64,000 nt of DNA from Brachybacterium saurashtrense (lineage in GTDB: Bacteria; Actinomycetota; Actinomycetes; Actinomycetales; Dermabacteraceae), in the NCBI RefSeq assembly GCF_003355475.1, contig NZ_CP031356.1, forward strand, positions 1,178,001 to 1,242,000, in the 5' to 3' direction. The position numbers were made by a program, and so were the translations under genes. Positions 17,243 through 25,978 of the stretch are shown here, one piece after another. The notes under the pieces are model-generated. The model searched no databases, was not told the origin of the DNA, and saw only the letters and a program-made list of their open reading frames with translations. Within the stretch, counting starts at the first letter, position 1. The number at the start of each line of letters is the position of its first letter.

Positions 17243-18073
17243 TCAGACGGCGCCGAGCATCGCCCGCCGCTGCCACAGCACCACGGCGCTCGCCGCGGCG
17301 ACGTTGAGGGAGTCCACTCCCCCGGCCATGGGGATCACCACGTGCTCGTCGGCCGCGCGCAGGGTCGCCGGCGTCAGACCGTGCCCCTCGGCTCCGAGCA
17401 CGAGCGCGACCTTCCGCTGCGGGCCCAGGTCCACCTCGTCCAGCGCCGCCGCGCCGTCGGTCAGCGCCAGGGCGAGCACGTCGAGGCCGGCCTCGTGCAG
17501 CAGGTCGATGCCCTCGCCGGGCCAGGCCGGCAGGCGCGTCCACGGCACCTGGAAGACGGTGCCCATGGAGACGCGGATCGAGCGGCGGTACAGCGGATCC
17601 GCGCAGCGCGGCGTCACCAGCACCGCGTCCACGCCGAGCGCCGCGGCGGAGCGGAACATGGCGCCCACGTTGGTGTGGTCCACGATGTCCTCGAGCACGG
17701 CGACGGTGCGCGCCCCCGCCAGCAGCTCCGCGACGCCGGGCAGCTCGGGGCGCTGCATCGCCGCGAGCGCGCCGCGATGCAGGTGGAAGCCGGTGAGCTG
17801 CTCGAGCAGCGGCTCGGCGCCCACGAACACGGGCACCTCGGGGTAACGCTCGTACAGGGGCGCGAACCGCTCCAGCCACTTCTCGCTCATGAGGAAGGAG
17901 CGCGGCGCCATCCCGGCGTCCATCGCGCGGGAGATCACCTCGTAGCTCTCGGCCATGAACAGGCCGCGCTCCACCTCCACGCGGGAGCGGAGCTTCACGT
18001 CCGTCATGCGCAGGTAGTCGTCCAGCGCCGGATCGGCGAGATCGGTGATCCGCCGCAGCTGCGCGCCCGCCAC
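17243..18073 (-). CDS. SpoU/TrmH-family RNA 2'-O-methyltransferase
   Basis: The 276-residue protein has a short N-terminal substrate-binding domain and a C-terminal SPOUT knot. The SpoU motifs are VLEDIVDHTNVGAMFRSA (motif 1 with the Asn and Arg of the active site), LVLGAEGHGL (motif 2) and IPMAGGVDSLNVAAASAV (motif 3). It uses SAM to methylate a ribose 2'-OH of tRNA or rRNA. The exact target is not evident; it differs from the RlmB-like gene at the right edge. The GTG at 18073 lies 4 nt after the ABC gene stop, so the two are co-transcribed. Confidence 0.88.
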   Translation of the reverse strand: MAGAQLRRITDLADPALDDYLRMTDVKLRSRVEVERGLFMAESYEVISRAMDAGMAPRSFLMSEKWLERFAPLYERYPEVPVFVGAEPLLEQLTGFHLHRGALAAMQRPELPGVAELLAGARTVAVLEDIVDHTNVGAMFRSAAALGVDAVLVTPRCADPLYRRSIRVSMGTVFQVPWTRLPAWPGEGIDLLHEAGLDVLALALTDGAAALDEVDLGPQRKVALVLGAEGHGLTPATLRAADEHVVIPMAGGVDSLNVAAASAVVLWQRRAMLGAV

Positions 18074-18077
18074 GCGC

Positions 18078-18872
18078 TCAGTCCAGGGAGAGCGAGCGGG
18101 CGGTGAAGCGCTCCCCGCGCTGCTCGACCACCAGCGGCAGCCCGAAGGTGCGGGTGAGGTTCTGGGAGGTGAGGGTCTCCTCGATTGGTCCGGCGGCCAC
18201 CCGGCCGCCCTCGCGCAGCAGCGCCACGTGCGTGTACCCCGGCGGGATCTCCTCCACGTGATGGGTGACCAGCACGGTCACGGGCGTCGCGGGATCCTTC
18301 GCGAGCCGGCCCAGGGTGCGCACCAGCGACTCGCGGCCGCCCAGGTCCAGCCCGGCGGCGGGCTCGTCCAGCAGCAGCAGCTCCGGATCGGTCATCAGGG
18401 CGCGGGCGGCGAGCACCCGCTTGCGCTCCCCGGTGGAGAGGGTGCCGAACAGGCGGTCGGCGCGGTCGCCCACGCCGAAGGCGGCCAGCAGGGTGCGGGC
18501 GCGCTCCAGGTCCACCTCGTCGTACTCCTCGCGCCAGCGGCCCACCACGCCGTACCCGGCGGTGACCACCACGTTCTCGGCGGTCTCGTCGGCCGGGATG
18601 GTGTCGGCGAGCTCCTGGCTGGCCAGGCCGATCAGCGGCCGCAGTTCGAAGATGTCCACCTTCCCCAGCTGCTCCCCGAGGATGTCCACGGTGCCGGCGG
18701 TGGGGTGCATCCGGGCCGAGAGCAGACGGATCAGGGTGGACTTCCCGGCGCCGTTGGGGCCGAGCACCGCCCAGCGCTCCCCCTCCCCCACCTCGAGGGA
18801 GACCGCGTCGAGGATCGCGGTGCCGCTGCGGCGGACGGTGACATCGTTCAGGGCTGCTGCTGCGACGGACAT
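18078..18872 (-). CDS. ABC transporter-like ATPase subunit
   Basis: The 264-residue protein is a single ABC nucleotide-binding domain. It has Walker A GPNGAGKST (about 40-48), a signature-like LSTGERKRV (normally LSGGQ), Walker B LLLLDEPAAGLD, and the switch His in VTHHVEEIPP. The His-Val-Glu-Glu-Ile-Pro form is characteristic of the ModF/YlmA-type family. No permease or binding protein is adjacent, and the next gene is an RNA methyltransferase, so it may not be a transporter subunit. ATG 18872 was chosen because MSVAAAALNDVTVR begins the domain. Confidence 0.85.
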   Translation of the reverse strand: MSVAAAALNDVTVRRSGTAILDAVSLEVGEGERWAVLGPNGAGKSTLIRLLSARMHPTAGTVDILGEQLGKVDIFELRPLIGLASQELADTIPADETAENVVVTAGYGVVGRWREEYDEVDLERARTLLAAFGVGDRADRLFGTLSTGERKRVLAARALMTDPELLLLDEPAAGLDLGGRESLVRTLGRLAKDPATPVTVLVTHHVEEIPPGYTHVALLREGGRVAAGPIEETLTSQNLTRTFGLPLVVEQRGERFTARSLSLD

Positions 18873-18973
18873 GGCCCCGAGCCTATCGGGTCCGGGCCCC
18901 CGATCCGGGCCGCCCCGCTGTGGCCGCGCCCATAGACTGACCGGGCCCGAACCGCCGCCGCCAGGAGGTCCCC

Positions 18974-20464
18974 GTGCCGCACCGCCCGCTGTCCCTGCAC
19001 GCCCCGCGCGGCTCGATCGCGGCCGAGGAGCTGCGTGCCGGGATCGACGCCCTGCTGGCGGACCACGAGGGCGGCGTGCCGCTGGAGTTCCCCGCGCAGG
19101 TGCTCGCCGCCGCGGAGGCCGCCGCCGAGCGGTCGCACAGCGCACCGGGGCGCGCCGACCGCACCGACGTGCCGTTCGTGACGCTGGACCCGGACAGCTC
19201 CACCGATCTGGACCAGGCGATGCATCTGGCGCGCACCGAGGCGGGGTTCCGGGTGCTGTACGCCATCGCGGACGTCCCCTCCTTCGTGGCGCTGGACGGC
19301 CCGATCGATCACGAGGCGCGGCGGCGCGGCGAGACCCTCTACCTCCCCGACCGGCGGATCCCGCTGCACCCCGAGGTGCTCTCCGAGGGCGCCGCCTCCC
19401 TGCTGCCGCAGCAGATCACGCCCGCGTTCGTGTGGGTCCTGGACCTCGACGAGTCCGGCGAGGTGGTGGGCATCGACCTGGAGCGGGCGCTGGTGCGCTC
19501 GGTCGCGAAGCTCGCCTACGACCAGGTGCAGGAGGAGCTCGACCGCGGCGAGGGGCACCCGATGATGCTCCTGCTGCAGGAGATCGGGGCGCTGCGCACG
19601 GCGCTGGAGTCCCGGCGCGGCGGGGCCAGCCTCAACGTGCCCGAGCAGGAGGTGGTCGCCGAGGACGGCGCCGTGCACCTCACCTGGCGCCGCCCCCATC
19701 CGATCGAGGACGCCAACGCCCAGCTCTCCCTCATGACGGGGATGGCCGCCGCGCAGCTGATGCTCGAGCACGGCGCGGGGATCCTGCGCACCATGCCGCC
19801 GGCCGAGCCCGCCGCCGTGGACCGCTTCCGCCGTCAGAGCGAGGCGCTGGGCGCGCCCTGGCCCGCCGACCAGCGCTACGGCGACTTCCTGCGCTCCCTG
19901 GACTGGCGCGACCCGGTGCACCTGGCGCTGCTGAACCAGGCCACGAGCCTGTTCCGCGGCGCCTCCTACGCCGCGTTCACCCGCGCCGAGGAGCTGCCGG
20001 AGGACGTCGAGCAGTCCGCGATCGCCGCCCCCTATGCCCACACCACCGCGCCGCTGCGCCGGCTGGTGGACCGCTTCGTGCTGCTGGTCTGCCACGCCCA
20101 CGCGCGGGGCGAGCGGCCCGCCCCGGAGCTGCTGGCCGCGCTCGGCGAGATCCCCGAGGCGATGCAGTCCACCGGGGTGCGGGCCGGGAACCTCGAGCGC
20201 GCCGCGCTGGAGCTGGTGGAGACCGCGGCGCTGGCCGCCTGGGTGGGCGAGACGATGGAGGCCACCGTGATCGAGCGGCGTGAGGCGAGCGGGGACGGGA
20301 ACGGCGACGGCGCCCCCACCCGGGTCGAGATCCAGCTCTCCGAGCCGCCGGTCACCGCCTGGGTGCCGATGGACGCCGCGCCCGGCGAGAGGGTGCGGGT
20401 GCGGCTGGACTCCGTGGAGCCGCGGGCGCGGTTCGTCCCGGCCGACGGCGCCGAGCCCGCATGA
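18974..20464 (+). CDS. RNB-domain (RNase II/R family) ribonuclease
   Basis: The 496-residue protein holds an RNB exoribonuclease domain. VTLDPDSSTDLDQAM (near 75-88) contains the Asp cluster that binds catalytic magnesium, and ALDGPIDHEARRRGETLYLPD and APYAHTTAPLRRLVDRF are typical RNB blocks. It lacks an obvious S1 domain and the N-terminal cold-shock domains of RNase R, so it is the short actinobacterial type. It degrades RNA from the 3' end in the family. The GTG at 18974 has a perfect AGGAGG 5 nt upstream. It overlaps the next gene as ATGA. Confidence 0.88.
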   Translation: MPHRPLSLHAPRGSIAAEELRAGIDALLADHEGGVPLEFPAQVLAAAEAAAERSHSAPGRADRTDVPFVTLDPDSSTDLDQAMHLARTEAGFRVLYAIADVPSFVALDGPIDHEARRRGETLYLPDRRIPLHPEVLSEGAASLLPQQITPAFVWVLDLDESGEVVGIDLERALVRSVAKLAYDQVQEELDRGEGHPMMLLLQEIGALRTALESRRGGASLNVPEQEVVAEDGAVHLTWRRPHPIEDANAQLSLMTGMAAAQLMLEHGAGILRTMPPAEPAAVDRFRRQSEALGAPWPADQRYGDFLRSLDWRDPVHLALLNQATSLFRGASYAAFTRAEELPEDVEQSAIAAPYAHTTAPLRRLVDRFVLLVCHAHARGERPAPELLAALGEIPEAMQSTGVRAGNLERAALELVETAALAAWVGETMEATVIERREASGDGNGDGAPTRVEIQLSEPPVTAWVPMDAAPGERVRVRLDSVEPRARFVPADGAEPA

Positions 20465-21246
20465 GCGGGGCGAGTGCGGGCCGCGACCTCGTGGCCCTCC
20501 CCCGTGCGGCGGTGCTGATGCTGTACACCGCCGCCTACCTGCGCGGCGACATGGGGCCGGACGACGCCGCCAGGATGAGCCAGGGCGTGGGCCGCACCGG
20601 ACCCAGCGGCGCGGGCGAGGACCTGTTCACCTGGATGACCTCGCTGCGCCGGCTGCCGCTGGCGCAGCTGCGCCTGGTGCTTCCCGTGCCGGGACGGCTC
20701 GCCGGGCTGGTCGGTCCGCCGGCCGCGATCGGCCCCGCCCTCGAGGCGGAGCAGGCGATCGTGGTCACCGCCGCCGGGATCGCCGACCACACCCTGATCC
20801 CGGTGCTCGCCCCGGCCGAGGTGGACGGCCGCGCCGCCACCGCCGTCGGCTGGCAGAAAGTGCCCGCCCCGGTGGGGGCGCAGGTACCGCCCACCGCCAC
20901 CTCCGGCAGCGCCCGGGAGGAGCTGCTGCACGCGCTGCGGCGCACCGCGCGGGGCAGCGTGGACCTCGACCTGGTCCCGGACGAACCGGTCGAGCCCGCA
21001 CGGATCCCGGCCGCCTGGGTCGCCACGGCGTTGCCCCGACACCTCGAGCCGTCGGCCGCGCACCTGCTGGTGCTCGCCTCCCGCACGCTGCTGCTCACCC
21101 GCTCCGAGATCGAGGAGGGGCACGGCCACACCGTGCACCTGGCCGAGGCACTCACCCGTCGCGGCCTGCTCGACGAGCTGCACGACGCCGCCCGCTCCGC
21201 CCTGGTGGAGACGCTGGAGCGGATCGTCGCGGCCGAGACCGGGTGA
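20461..21246 (+). CDS. Conserved protein of unknown function coupled to the RNB ribonuclease
   Basis: The 261-residue protein is not recognised by any motif I know. It has no signal peptide or membrane segment. Visible traits are MLYTAAYLRGD near the N-terminus, a LRRLPLAQLRLVLPVPGRLAGLVGP block and a C-terminal Leu/Ala/Glu-rich helical region. It starts inside the stop of the RNB gene (ATGA), so it is made with that ribonuclease and may be an accessory factor; that is inference. It is convergent with glgM and shares a stop-codon hairpin with it. Confidence 0.7.
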   Translation: MSGASAGRDLVALPRAAVLMLYTAAYLRGDMGPDDAARMSQGVGRTGPSGAGEDLFTWMTSLRRLPLAQLRLVLPVPGRLAGLVGPPAAIGPALEAEQAIVVTAAGIADHTLIPVLAPAEVDGRAATAVGWQKVPAPVGAQVPPTATSGSAREELLHALRRTARGSVDLDLVPDEPVEPARIPAAWVATALPRHLEPSAAHLLVLASRTLLLTRSEIEEGHGHTVHLAEALTRRGLLDELHDAARSALVETLERIVAAETG

Positions 21247-21271
21247 GCCCGGCCCCGGCCGGCACCGCTCA
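21244..21271. terminator. Hairpin spanning both stops of a convergent pair
   Basis: TGAGC (21244-21248) pairs with GCTCA (21267-21271), with an inner CCGGC/GCCGG stem. It contains the TGA of the unknown protein and the reverse-strand TGA of glgM. Candidate bidirectional terminator. Confidence 0.4.
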
Positions 21272-22462
21272 GGAGCTCTGCGCGAGCACTGTGCGGTAGA
21301 GATCCAGGGTGCGCTCGGCGATCGAGGTCCAGGAGAAATGCTCGGCGGCGCGCCGCCGGGAGGCCTCCCCCATCTGCGCCGCGCGCTGCAGATCGGAGAC
21401 CATCCGGATCAGCGCGTCGCGCAGATCCGCCACGAAGGCGTCGGGATCCACCGGGGTGCCGGTGCCGTCGGAGAGCTGCTCGAGCGGGACCAGGTAGCCG
21501 GTCTCGCCGTCGACCACCACCTCGGGGATGCCGCCGGTGGCGGAGGCGACCACCGGGATCCCGCAGGCCATCGCCTCGAGGTTCACGATCCCGAGCGGCT
21601 CGTAGATGCTGGGGCACACGAACGTGGTGGCGTGGGTGAGGATCTGGGTGAGCTGGTGGCGGGGCAGCATCTCGGTGATCAGGTGGACGTTCCCGCGCTC
21701 GGCGGCGAGCTCCGTCACCAGGGAGTCGACCTCCTGGGCGATCTCCGGGGTGTCCGGCGCACCGGCGCACAGCACCACCTGGTACTCGGCCGGCAGCTCG
21801 CGCACGGCGCGCAGGAAGTACGGCAGCCCCTTCTGGCGGGTGATGCGGCCGACGAACACGATCGTGGGCGCCTCCGGGTCGATGCCGCGCTCGGTCAGCA
21901 CGGAGGTCTCGGGATTCGGGGCCCAGGCGTCGATGTCGATGCCGTTGTGCACCACGTGGACCTTCGCGGGATCCACGCCCGGGTAGGCCCGCAGGATGTC
22001 CTCCCGCATCCCGGCGGAGACCGCGATCACCCCGGCCGCGCCCTCGTAGGCGGTGCGCTCGGCGAAGGAGCTCACCCGGTAGCCGCCGCCCAGCTGCTCC
22101 GCCTTCCACGGCCGCAGCGGCTCCAGCGAATGGGCGGAGAGCACGTGCGGGATGCCGTGCAGCAGCGAGGCCATGTGACCGGCGAAGTTCGCATACCAGG
22201 TGTGGGAGTGCACCAGGTCCGCCCCGGCGCAGTCCGCGGCGATCAGCAGATCGGTGCCCAGCGTGGACAGGGCGGCGTTGGCGCCCTCGAGCTCGGCCGG
22301 GGTGGTGTACGAGAACGTGCCCTCCTCGTCCCGTTCCGCGCCGAAGGCCCGCACCCTCACGTCGAGGTGCGGGCGCAGCACCTTCGTGAGCTCGGCGACG
22401 TGGACGCCGGCCCCTCCGTAGACCTCGGGCGGGTACTCCTTGGTGAGCAGATCGACACGCAT
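21269..22462 (-). CDS. glgM: GT4 glycosyltransferase, maltose-1-phosphate synthase / glycogen synthase (actinobacterial type)
   Basis: The 397-residue GT-B enzyme starts MRVDLLTKEYPPEVYGGAGVH, the glycogen-synthase-like N-terminus. The donor-site E-x7-E motif is CPSIYEPLGIVNLEAMACG, and VFVGRITRQKG opens the second Rossmann domain. This short ADP-glucose enzyme beside divergent glgC matches mycobacterial GlgM (Rv1212c next to Rv1213). GlgM joins ADP-glucose to glucose-1-phosphate to give maltose-1-phosphate for the GlgE alpha-glucan pathway. The older name glgA is an alternative; glgE is not in view. ATG 22462 follows a GGAGGAGGAG tract, so this side has a leader, unlike glgC. Confidence 0.85.
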   Translation of the reverse strand: MRVDLLTKEYPPEVYGGAGVHVAELTKVLRPHLDVRVRAFGAERDEEGTFSYTTPAELEGANAALSTLGTDLLIAADCAGADLVHSHTWYANFAGHMASLLHGIPHVLSAHSLEPLRPWKAEQLGGGYRVSSFAERTAYEGAAGVIAVSAGMREDILRAYPGVDPAKVHVVHNGIDIDAWAPNPETSVLTERGIDPEAPTIVFVGRITRQKGLPYFLRAVRELPAEYQVVLCAGAPDTPEIAQEVDSLVTELAAERGNVHLITEMLPRHQLTQILTHATTFVCPSIYEPLGIVNLEAMACGIPVVASATGGIPEVVVDGETGYLVPLEQLSDGTGTPVDPDAFVADLRDALIRMVSDLQRAAQMGEASRRRAAEHFSWTSIAERTLDLYRTVLAQSS

Positions 22463-22565
22463 GGCCAGCTCCTCCTCCTCGTGCGGCAGCGACGGGGTTC
22501 AGCGTCTCAGGTCGGGAATCGGTCCACAGGGGACCGACGGTGCGTGACGAGTGCCACGTCTGGAC

Positions 22566-22571
22566 TATCCT
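22566..22571 (+). promoter_or_regulatory. -10 hexamer of a leaderless promoter (glgC)
   Basis: TATCCT ends 6 nt before the glgC ATG at 22578. GTGACG at 22544-22549 could serve as a -35 with a 16-nt spacer. No ribosome site is present. Confidence 0.6.
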
Positions 22572-22577
22572 CGCACC

Positions 22578-23819
22578 ATGTCGTCCACAAAGGTCCTCGC
22601 CATCGTCCTCGCCGGCGGCGAGGGGAAGCGGCTGATGCCGCTGACCCTCGATCGGGCAAAGCCCGCAGTGCCGTTCGGCGGCATCTACCGCCTCATCGAC
22701 TTCGCCCTGTCGAACATCGTCAACTCCGGCTACCTCAAGATCGTGGTGCTCACCCAGTACAAGTCCCACTCGCTGGACAAGCACGTCGCCCAGACGTGGC
22801 GGATGAGCTCCCTGCTGGGCAACTACGTGGCCCCGGTCCCGGCGCAGCAGCGCATGGGCAAGCACTGGTTCCGCGGCAGCGCGGACGCGATCGCGCAGTC
22901 GCTGAACCTCATCCACGACGAGAAGCCCGATCACGTGGTGGTCGTCGGCGCCGACAACATTTACCGCATGGACTTCTCCCAGATGCTCGAGGCCCACATC
23001 GCCTCCGGGAAGTCCTGCTCCGTCGCCGCGATCCGCCAGCCGATCGAGCTCTCCGACCAGTTCGGCGTGATCGAGACCGATCCCTCCGACCCCACCACCA
23101 TCAAGGCCTTCGTGGAGAAGCCCACCGAGACCGAGGGGCTCGCGGACGATCCCGGCTCGATCCTCGCCTCCATGGGCAACTACATCTTCGACGCCGACGC
23201 GCTGGTGGAGGCCGTCACCCGGGACGCCGAGGACGACTCCTCCAAGCACGACATGGGCGGGGACATCGTGCCCGGCTTCGTGGCGCAGGGCGACGCCGCC
23301 GTCTACGACTTCCTCCACAACGAGGTGCCCGGCTCCACCGAGCGCGACCGGGACTACTGGCGGGACGTGGGCACCCTGGACGCCTTCTACGAGGCGCACA
23401 TGGACCTGATCTCCATCCACCCCGTGTTCAACCTGTACAACGAGGAGTGGCCCACCTTCACCGGGCACCGCAACGCCCCGCCGGCGAAGTTCGTGCACGC
23501 GGGCCCGGGGCGCGTGGGCTCCGCGGTGGACTCGGTGATCTCCCCCGGCGTGGTGGTCTCGGGCGCGCAGGTCTCCAGCTCCGTGCTGTCCCCGGGCGTG
23601 CGCGTGAACTCGTGGTCCTCGGTCTCGGACTCGGTGCTGATGGACGACGTGATCGTGGGCCGGCACTGCCAGATCCACCGCGCGATCATCGACAAGGGCG
23701 TGGTGGTGCCGCCGCGCACCCAGATCGGTCTGGACGTGGAGAAGGACCGCGCCCGCGGCTGGGTGGTCACCGAGTCCGGCATCACGGTGCTCGGCAAGGG
23801 AACGGTCATCACCCCGTGA
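22578..23819 (+). CDS. glgC: Glucose-1-phosphate adenylyltransferase
   Basis: The 413-residue enzyme makes ADP-glucose from ATP and glucose-1-phosphate, the committed step of alpha-glucan synthesis. The nucleotidyltransferase loop is [14 protein letters not shown] (about 9-22), followed by [15 protein letters not shown] is the sugar-phosphate site, and a left-handed beta-helix with repeated S-V-x-x-x-V-x-x-G turns forms the C-terminus. ATG 22578 is preferred over an in-frame start at 22551 because it fits the -10 spacing and the conserved N-terminus. It is divergent from glgM and overlaps serB by GTGA. Confidence 0.95.
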   Translation: MSSTKVLAIVLAGGEGKRLMPLTLDRAKPAVPFGGIYRLIDFALSNIVNSGYLKIVVLTQYKSHSLDKHVAQTWRMSSLLGNYVAPVPAQQRMGKHWFRGSADAIAQSLNLIHDEKPDHVVVVGADNIYRMDFSQMLEAHIASGKSCSVAAIRQPIELSDQFGVIETDPSDPTTIKAFVEKPTETEGLADDPGSILASMGNYIFDADALVEAVTRDAEDDSSKHDMGGDIVPGFVAQGDAAVYDFLHNEVPGSTERDRDYWRDVGTLDAFYEAHMDLISIHPVFNLYNEEWPTFTGHRNAPPAKFVHAGPGRVGSAVDSVISPGVVVSGAQVSSSVLSPGVRVNSWSSVSDSVLMDDVIVGRHCQIHRAIIDKGVVVPPRTQIGLDVEKDRARGWVVTESGITVLGKGTVITP

Positions 23820-24496
23820 CCGCGACCCATCCCGCCGAGACGGTGCCCGCCGTGGCCACCGGGCTGCTGGTCTCCGACGTCGACTCGACCTTCCTCACCC
23901 AGGAGGTGATCGAGCTGGTGGCCGATCACGCCGGGGTGCGGGACCGGGTCGAGGAGATCACCACCGCCGCGATGCGGGGCGAGCTGGACTTCGCCCAGTC
24001 CCTGCGGGCCCGGGTGGCGCTGCTGGAGGGGCTGGACGAGGCCGTGCTGGCCGAGGTGCGGGCGATCCTCGAGCCCACCCCGGGCGCGCTCGAGCTGATC
24101 CGGCGCGCGAAGGCCGCCGGATGGGTGACGGCGCTGGTCTCCGGCGGGTTCCACGAGGTGATCGACGAGCTCGCCGCGGCGGCGGGGATCGACCACGTGC
24201 GCGCCAACCGGTTCGAGATCGTGGACGGCCGGTTCACCGGGCGGGTGCGCGGCCCGATCATCGACGGCCACGCGAAGCGGAGCACGCTCGAGGAGCTCGC
24301 GCGGCGCCACGGCGTGCCCGCGGCGCGAATCGTGGCGATGGGCGACGGGGCGAACGATCGGGAGATGCTCGCCGCGGCGGGCACCGGGATCGCCTTCCGG
24401 GCGAAGCCGGCGCTGCGCGAGATCGCGGACGTGCGGATCGACGGCGAGTCGCTGCTGGAGGCGTGGCCCCACATGGAGGCGGCCGCCGCCCGCTGA
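23816..24496 (+). CDS. serB: Phosphoserine phosphatase (HAD family)
   Basis: The 226-residue HAD hydrolase carries DVDSTFL (the DxDST nucleophile motif, about 21-27), the motif II Ser in [10 protein letters not shown], the conserved Lys in [10 protein letters not shown], and [10 protein letters not shown] (motif III metal site). It dephosphorylates phosphoserine in serine synthesis. It lacks the ACT domains of some actinobacterial SerB proteins. The GTG start at 23816 overlaps the glgC stop (GTGA), coupling it to an unrelated pathway gene. The 3' end is convergent with sixA. Confidence 0.9.
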   Translation: MTATHPAETVPAVATGLLVSDVDSTFLTQEVIELVADHAGVRDRVEEITTAAMRGELDFAQSLRARVALLEGLDEAVLAEVRAILEPTPGALELIRRAKAAGWVTALVSGGFHEVIDELAAAAGIDHVRANRFEIVDGRFTGRVRGPIIDGHAKRSTLEELARRHGVPAARIVAMGDGANDREMLAAAGTGIAFRAKPALREIADVRIDGESLLEAWPHMEAAAAR

Positions 24497-24516
24497 GGGG
24501 CGGCGCCCGCCCTCAG
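24493..24516. terminator. Hairpin holding both stops of serB and sixA
   Basis: CTGAGGGGCGG (24493-24503) pairs with CCGCCCTCAG (24507-24516) with one bulged G. Both stop codons lie in the stem. Probable bidirectional terminator. Confidence 0.5.
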
Positions 24517-25040
24517 GGGCGCACGATGGTGTGGAGGGTGAGGGCGCCCTCCTCGAGGCCCTCCCAGGAGCCGAGGGGCCCGGACAGGACCGCCATCGCC
24601 CCGGTGGGCATCCCGATGCGGGCCTGCGCGACGGAGCCGGCCTCGGAGTCCTCCGAGGCCAGCAGCGAGGCGAGGGTGGAAATGGTGGGCTCATGGCCCA
24701 CCACCATCACCACCGGGTGGCGCGGCTCCACCTCGTGGACCAGGGACAGCAGCTCCGCCGCCCCGCCGGAGTAGATCTCCTCGTGGTGGGAGACCTCGCC
24801 GTCGAAGTCGGGCATCCGGGACGCCACCGACTCCCAGGTGCGGGAGGTGCGCAGGGCGTCGGAGACGAGCACCCGCGACACCTCGACGTTCTGCGCGTCC
24901 AGGTACTCCCCCACCAGCTCGGCCTGGGTCACGCCGCGCGGGGCGAGATCCCGCTCGTGGTCCGAGCGGCCGGAGCCGCTCTCCGCCTTGCCATGGCGCA
25001 TCAGGAGCAGGAGGCGACTGTCGGGGTCGGAGGATGACAT
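24513..25040 (-). CDS. SixA-type histidine phosphatase
   Basis: The 175-residue protein begins LLLLMRHGKAESG, the RHG phosphohistidine motif, and carries the second catalytic His in VVGHEPTISTLA. It is the short SixA branch of the histidine phosphatase superfamily. Members remove phosphate from phosphohistidine or small metabolites; the actual substrate here is unknown. ATG 25040 has only a distant GAAGG upstream. It lies 43 bp downstream of fabG on the same strand and may be co-transcribed. Confidence 0.85.
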   Translation of the reverse strand: MSSSDPDSRLLLLMRHGKAESGSGRSDHERDLAPRGVTQAELVGEYLDAQNVEVSRVLVSDALRTSRTWESVASRMPDFDGEVSHHEEIYSGGAAELLSLVHEVEPRHPVVMVVGHEPTISTLASLLASEDSEAGSVAQARIGMPTGAMAVLSGPLGSWEGLEEGALTLHTIVRP

Positions 25041-25083
25041 GGGGGTGCGTTCACGCCTTCGGGGTCGTCGGGGGAGGTCCGGA

Positions 25084-25809
25084 TCAGTGTCCCATGCCGA
25101 GACCGCCGTCGACGGGGATCACGGCGCCGGAGATGTACGCCGCATCGTCGCCGGCGAGGAACGCGACCGTCTTCGCCACCTCGGACGGCGCGGCGAAGCG
25201 TCCCGCCGGGATCGCCTTGCGGTAGCTGGCCTGGAGATCCTCCGGGAGCGACTGGGTCATCTCCGTGTCGATGTAGCCCGGGGCCACCACGTTCGCGGTG
25301 ATGCCGCGGGAGCCCAGCTCGCGGGTGAGCGCGCGGGCCATGCCCACCAGGCCGGACTTCGAGGCGGCGTAGTTGACCTGGCCCGGGGAGCCGTAGAGGC
25401 CCACCACGGAGCTGATCAGCACGATCCGGCCCTTCTTCGCGCGGATCATCGACTTGATCACGCGCTTGACGGTGCGGAAGGCGCCGGTGAGGTTGGTGTC
25501 CAGCACCGTCTCGAAGGAGTCGTCGCCCATCCGCAGCAGCAGCTGGTCGTCGGTGATGCCGGCGTTGGCGACCAGCACCTGGATCGGGCCGTGCGCCTCC
25601 TCGGCGGCGCGGATCGCCGCGTCGAGGCTCTCGCCGTCGGTGACGTCCGCGGCGACGGTGAGCGCGCCCTCGGGGCCGCCCTCTCCGGAGCGGCTGGTGA
25701 CGGCCACCTTGTCCCCGCGGCGCAGGAACTCCTCGGCGATCGAGCGGCCGATGCCCCGGTTGCCTCCGGTGATGAGGACACTGCGCGGCTCGGTGATGGC
25801 GTCGGTCAT
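25084..25809 (-). CDS. fabG: 3-oxoacyl-[acyl-carrier-protein] reductase, FabG-type SDR
   Basis: The 241-residue SDR shows TGGNRGIGRS (cofactor loop with the NADPH Arg), NAGIT, the catalytic Ser in LISSVVGLYG, and NYAASKSG with the Tyr-x3-Lys pair. It ends DGGLGMGH as FabG proteins do. It reduces 3-oxoacyl-ACP in fatty-acid elongation; other beta-keto substrates are possible because this family is large. ATG 25809 follows AGGAG. Divergent from the Pro-rich membrane protein at 25979. Confidence 0.85.
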   Translation of the reverse strand: MTDAITEPRSVLITGGNRGIGRSIAEEFLRRGDKVAVTSRSGEGGPEGALTVAADVTDGESLDAAIRAAEEAHGPIQVLVANAGITDDQLLLRMGDDSFETVLDTNLTGAFRTVKRVIKSMIRAKKGRIVLISSVVGLYGSPGQVNYAASKSGLVGMARALTRELGSRGITANVVAPGYIDTEMTQSLPEDLQASYRKAIPAGRFAAPSEVAKTVAFLAGDDAAYISGAVIPVDGGLGMGH

Positions 25810-25872
25810 GCGGACTCCTGGAGTGTGGTCTGCGGGCCGGGCGCGGCCCGGGAGGGTCGGTGTGCGGGGGTG

Positions 25873-25909
25873 CGTCGAGAGGCCTCGACGCCGCCCCGTG
25901 CTCTACGAT
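25873..25909 (+). promoter_or_regulatory. Palindrome next to a -10 element
   Basis: CGTCGAG-AGGC-CTCGACG (25873-25890) is a perfect 18-bp inverted repeat. A -10-like TACGAT follows at 25904-25909 and would give a leader of about 60 nt for the gene at 25979. The palindrome occupies the -35 zone and could be an operator; no regulator is identified. Confidence 0.4.
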
Positions 25910-25978
25910 ACGGGGCGAGAGAGCGTCGGGATCCGAGGGGGACCCGACCCATCCCACAGCCCTGGAAGGTGCCTCCCG

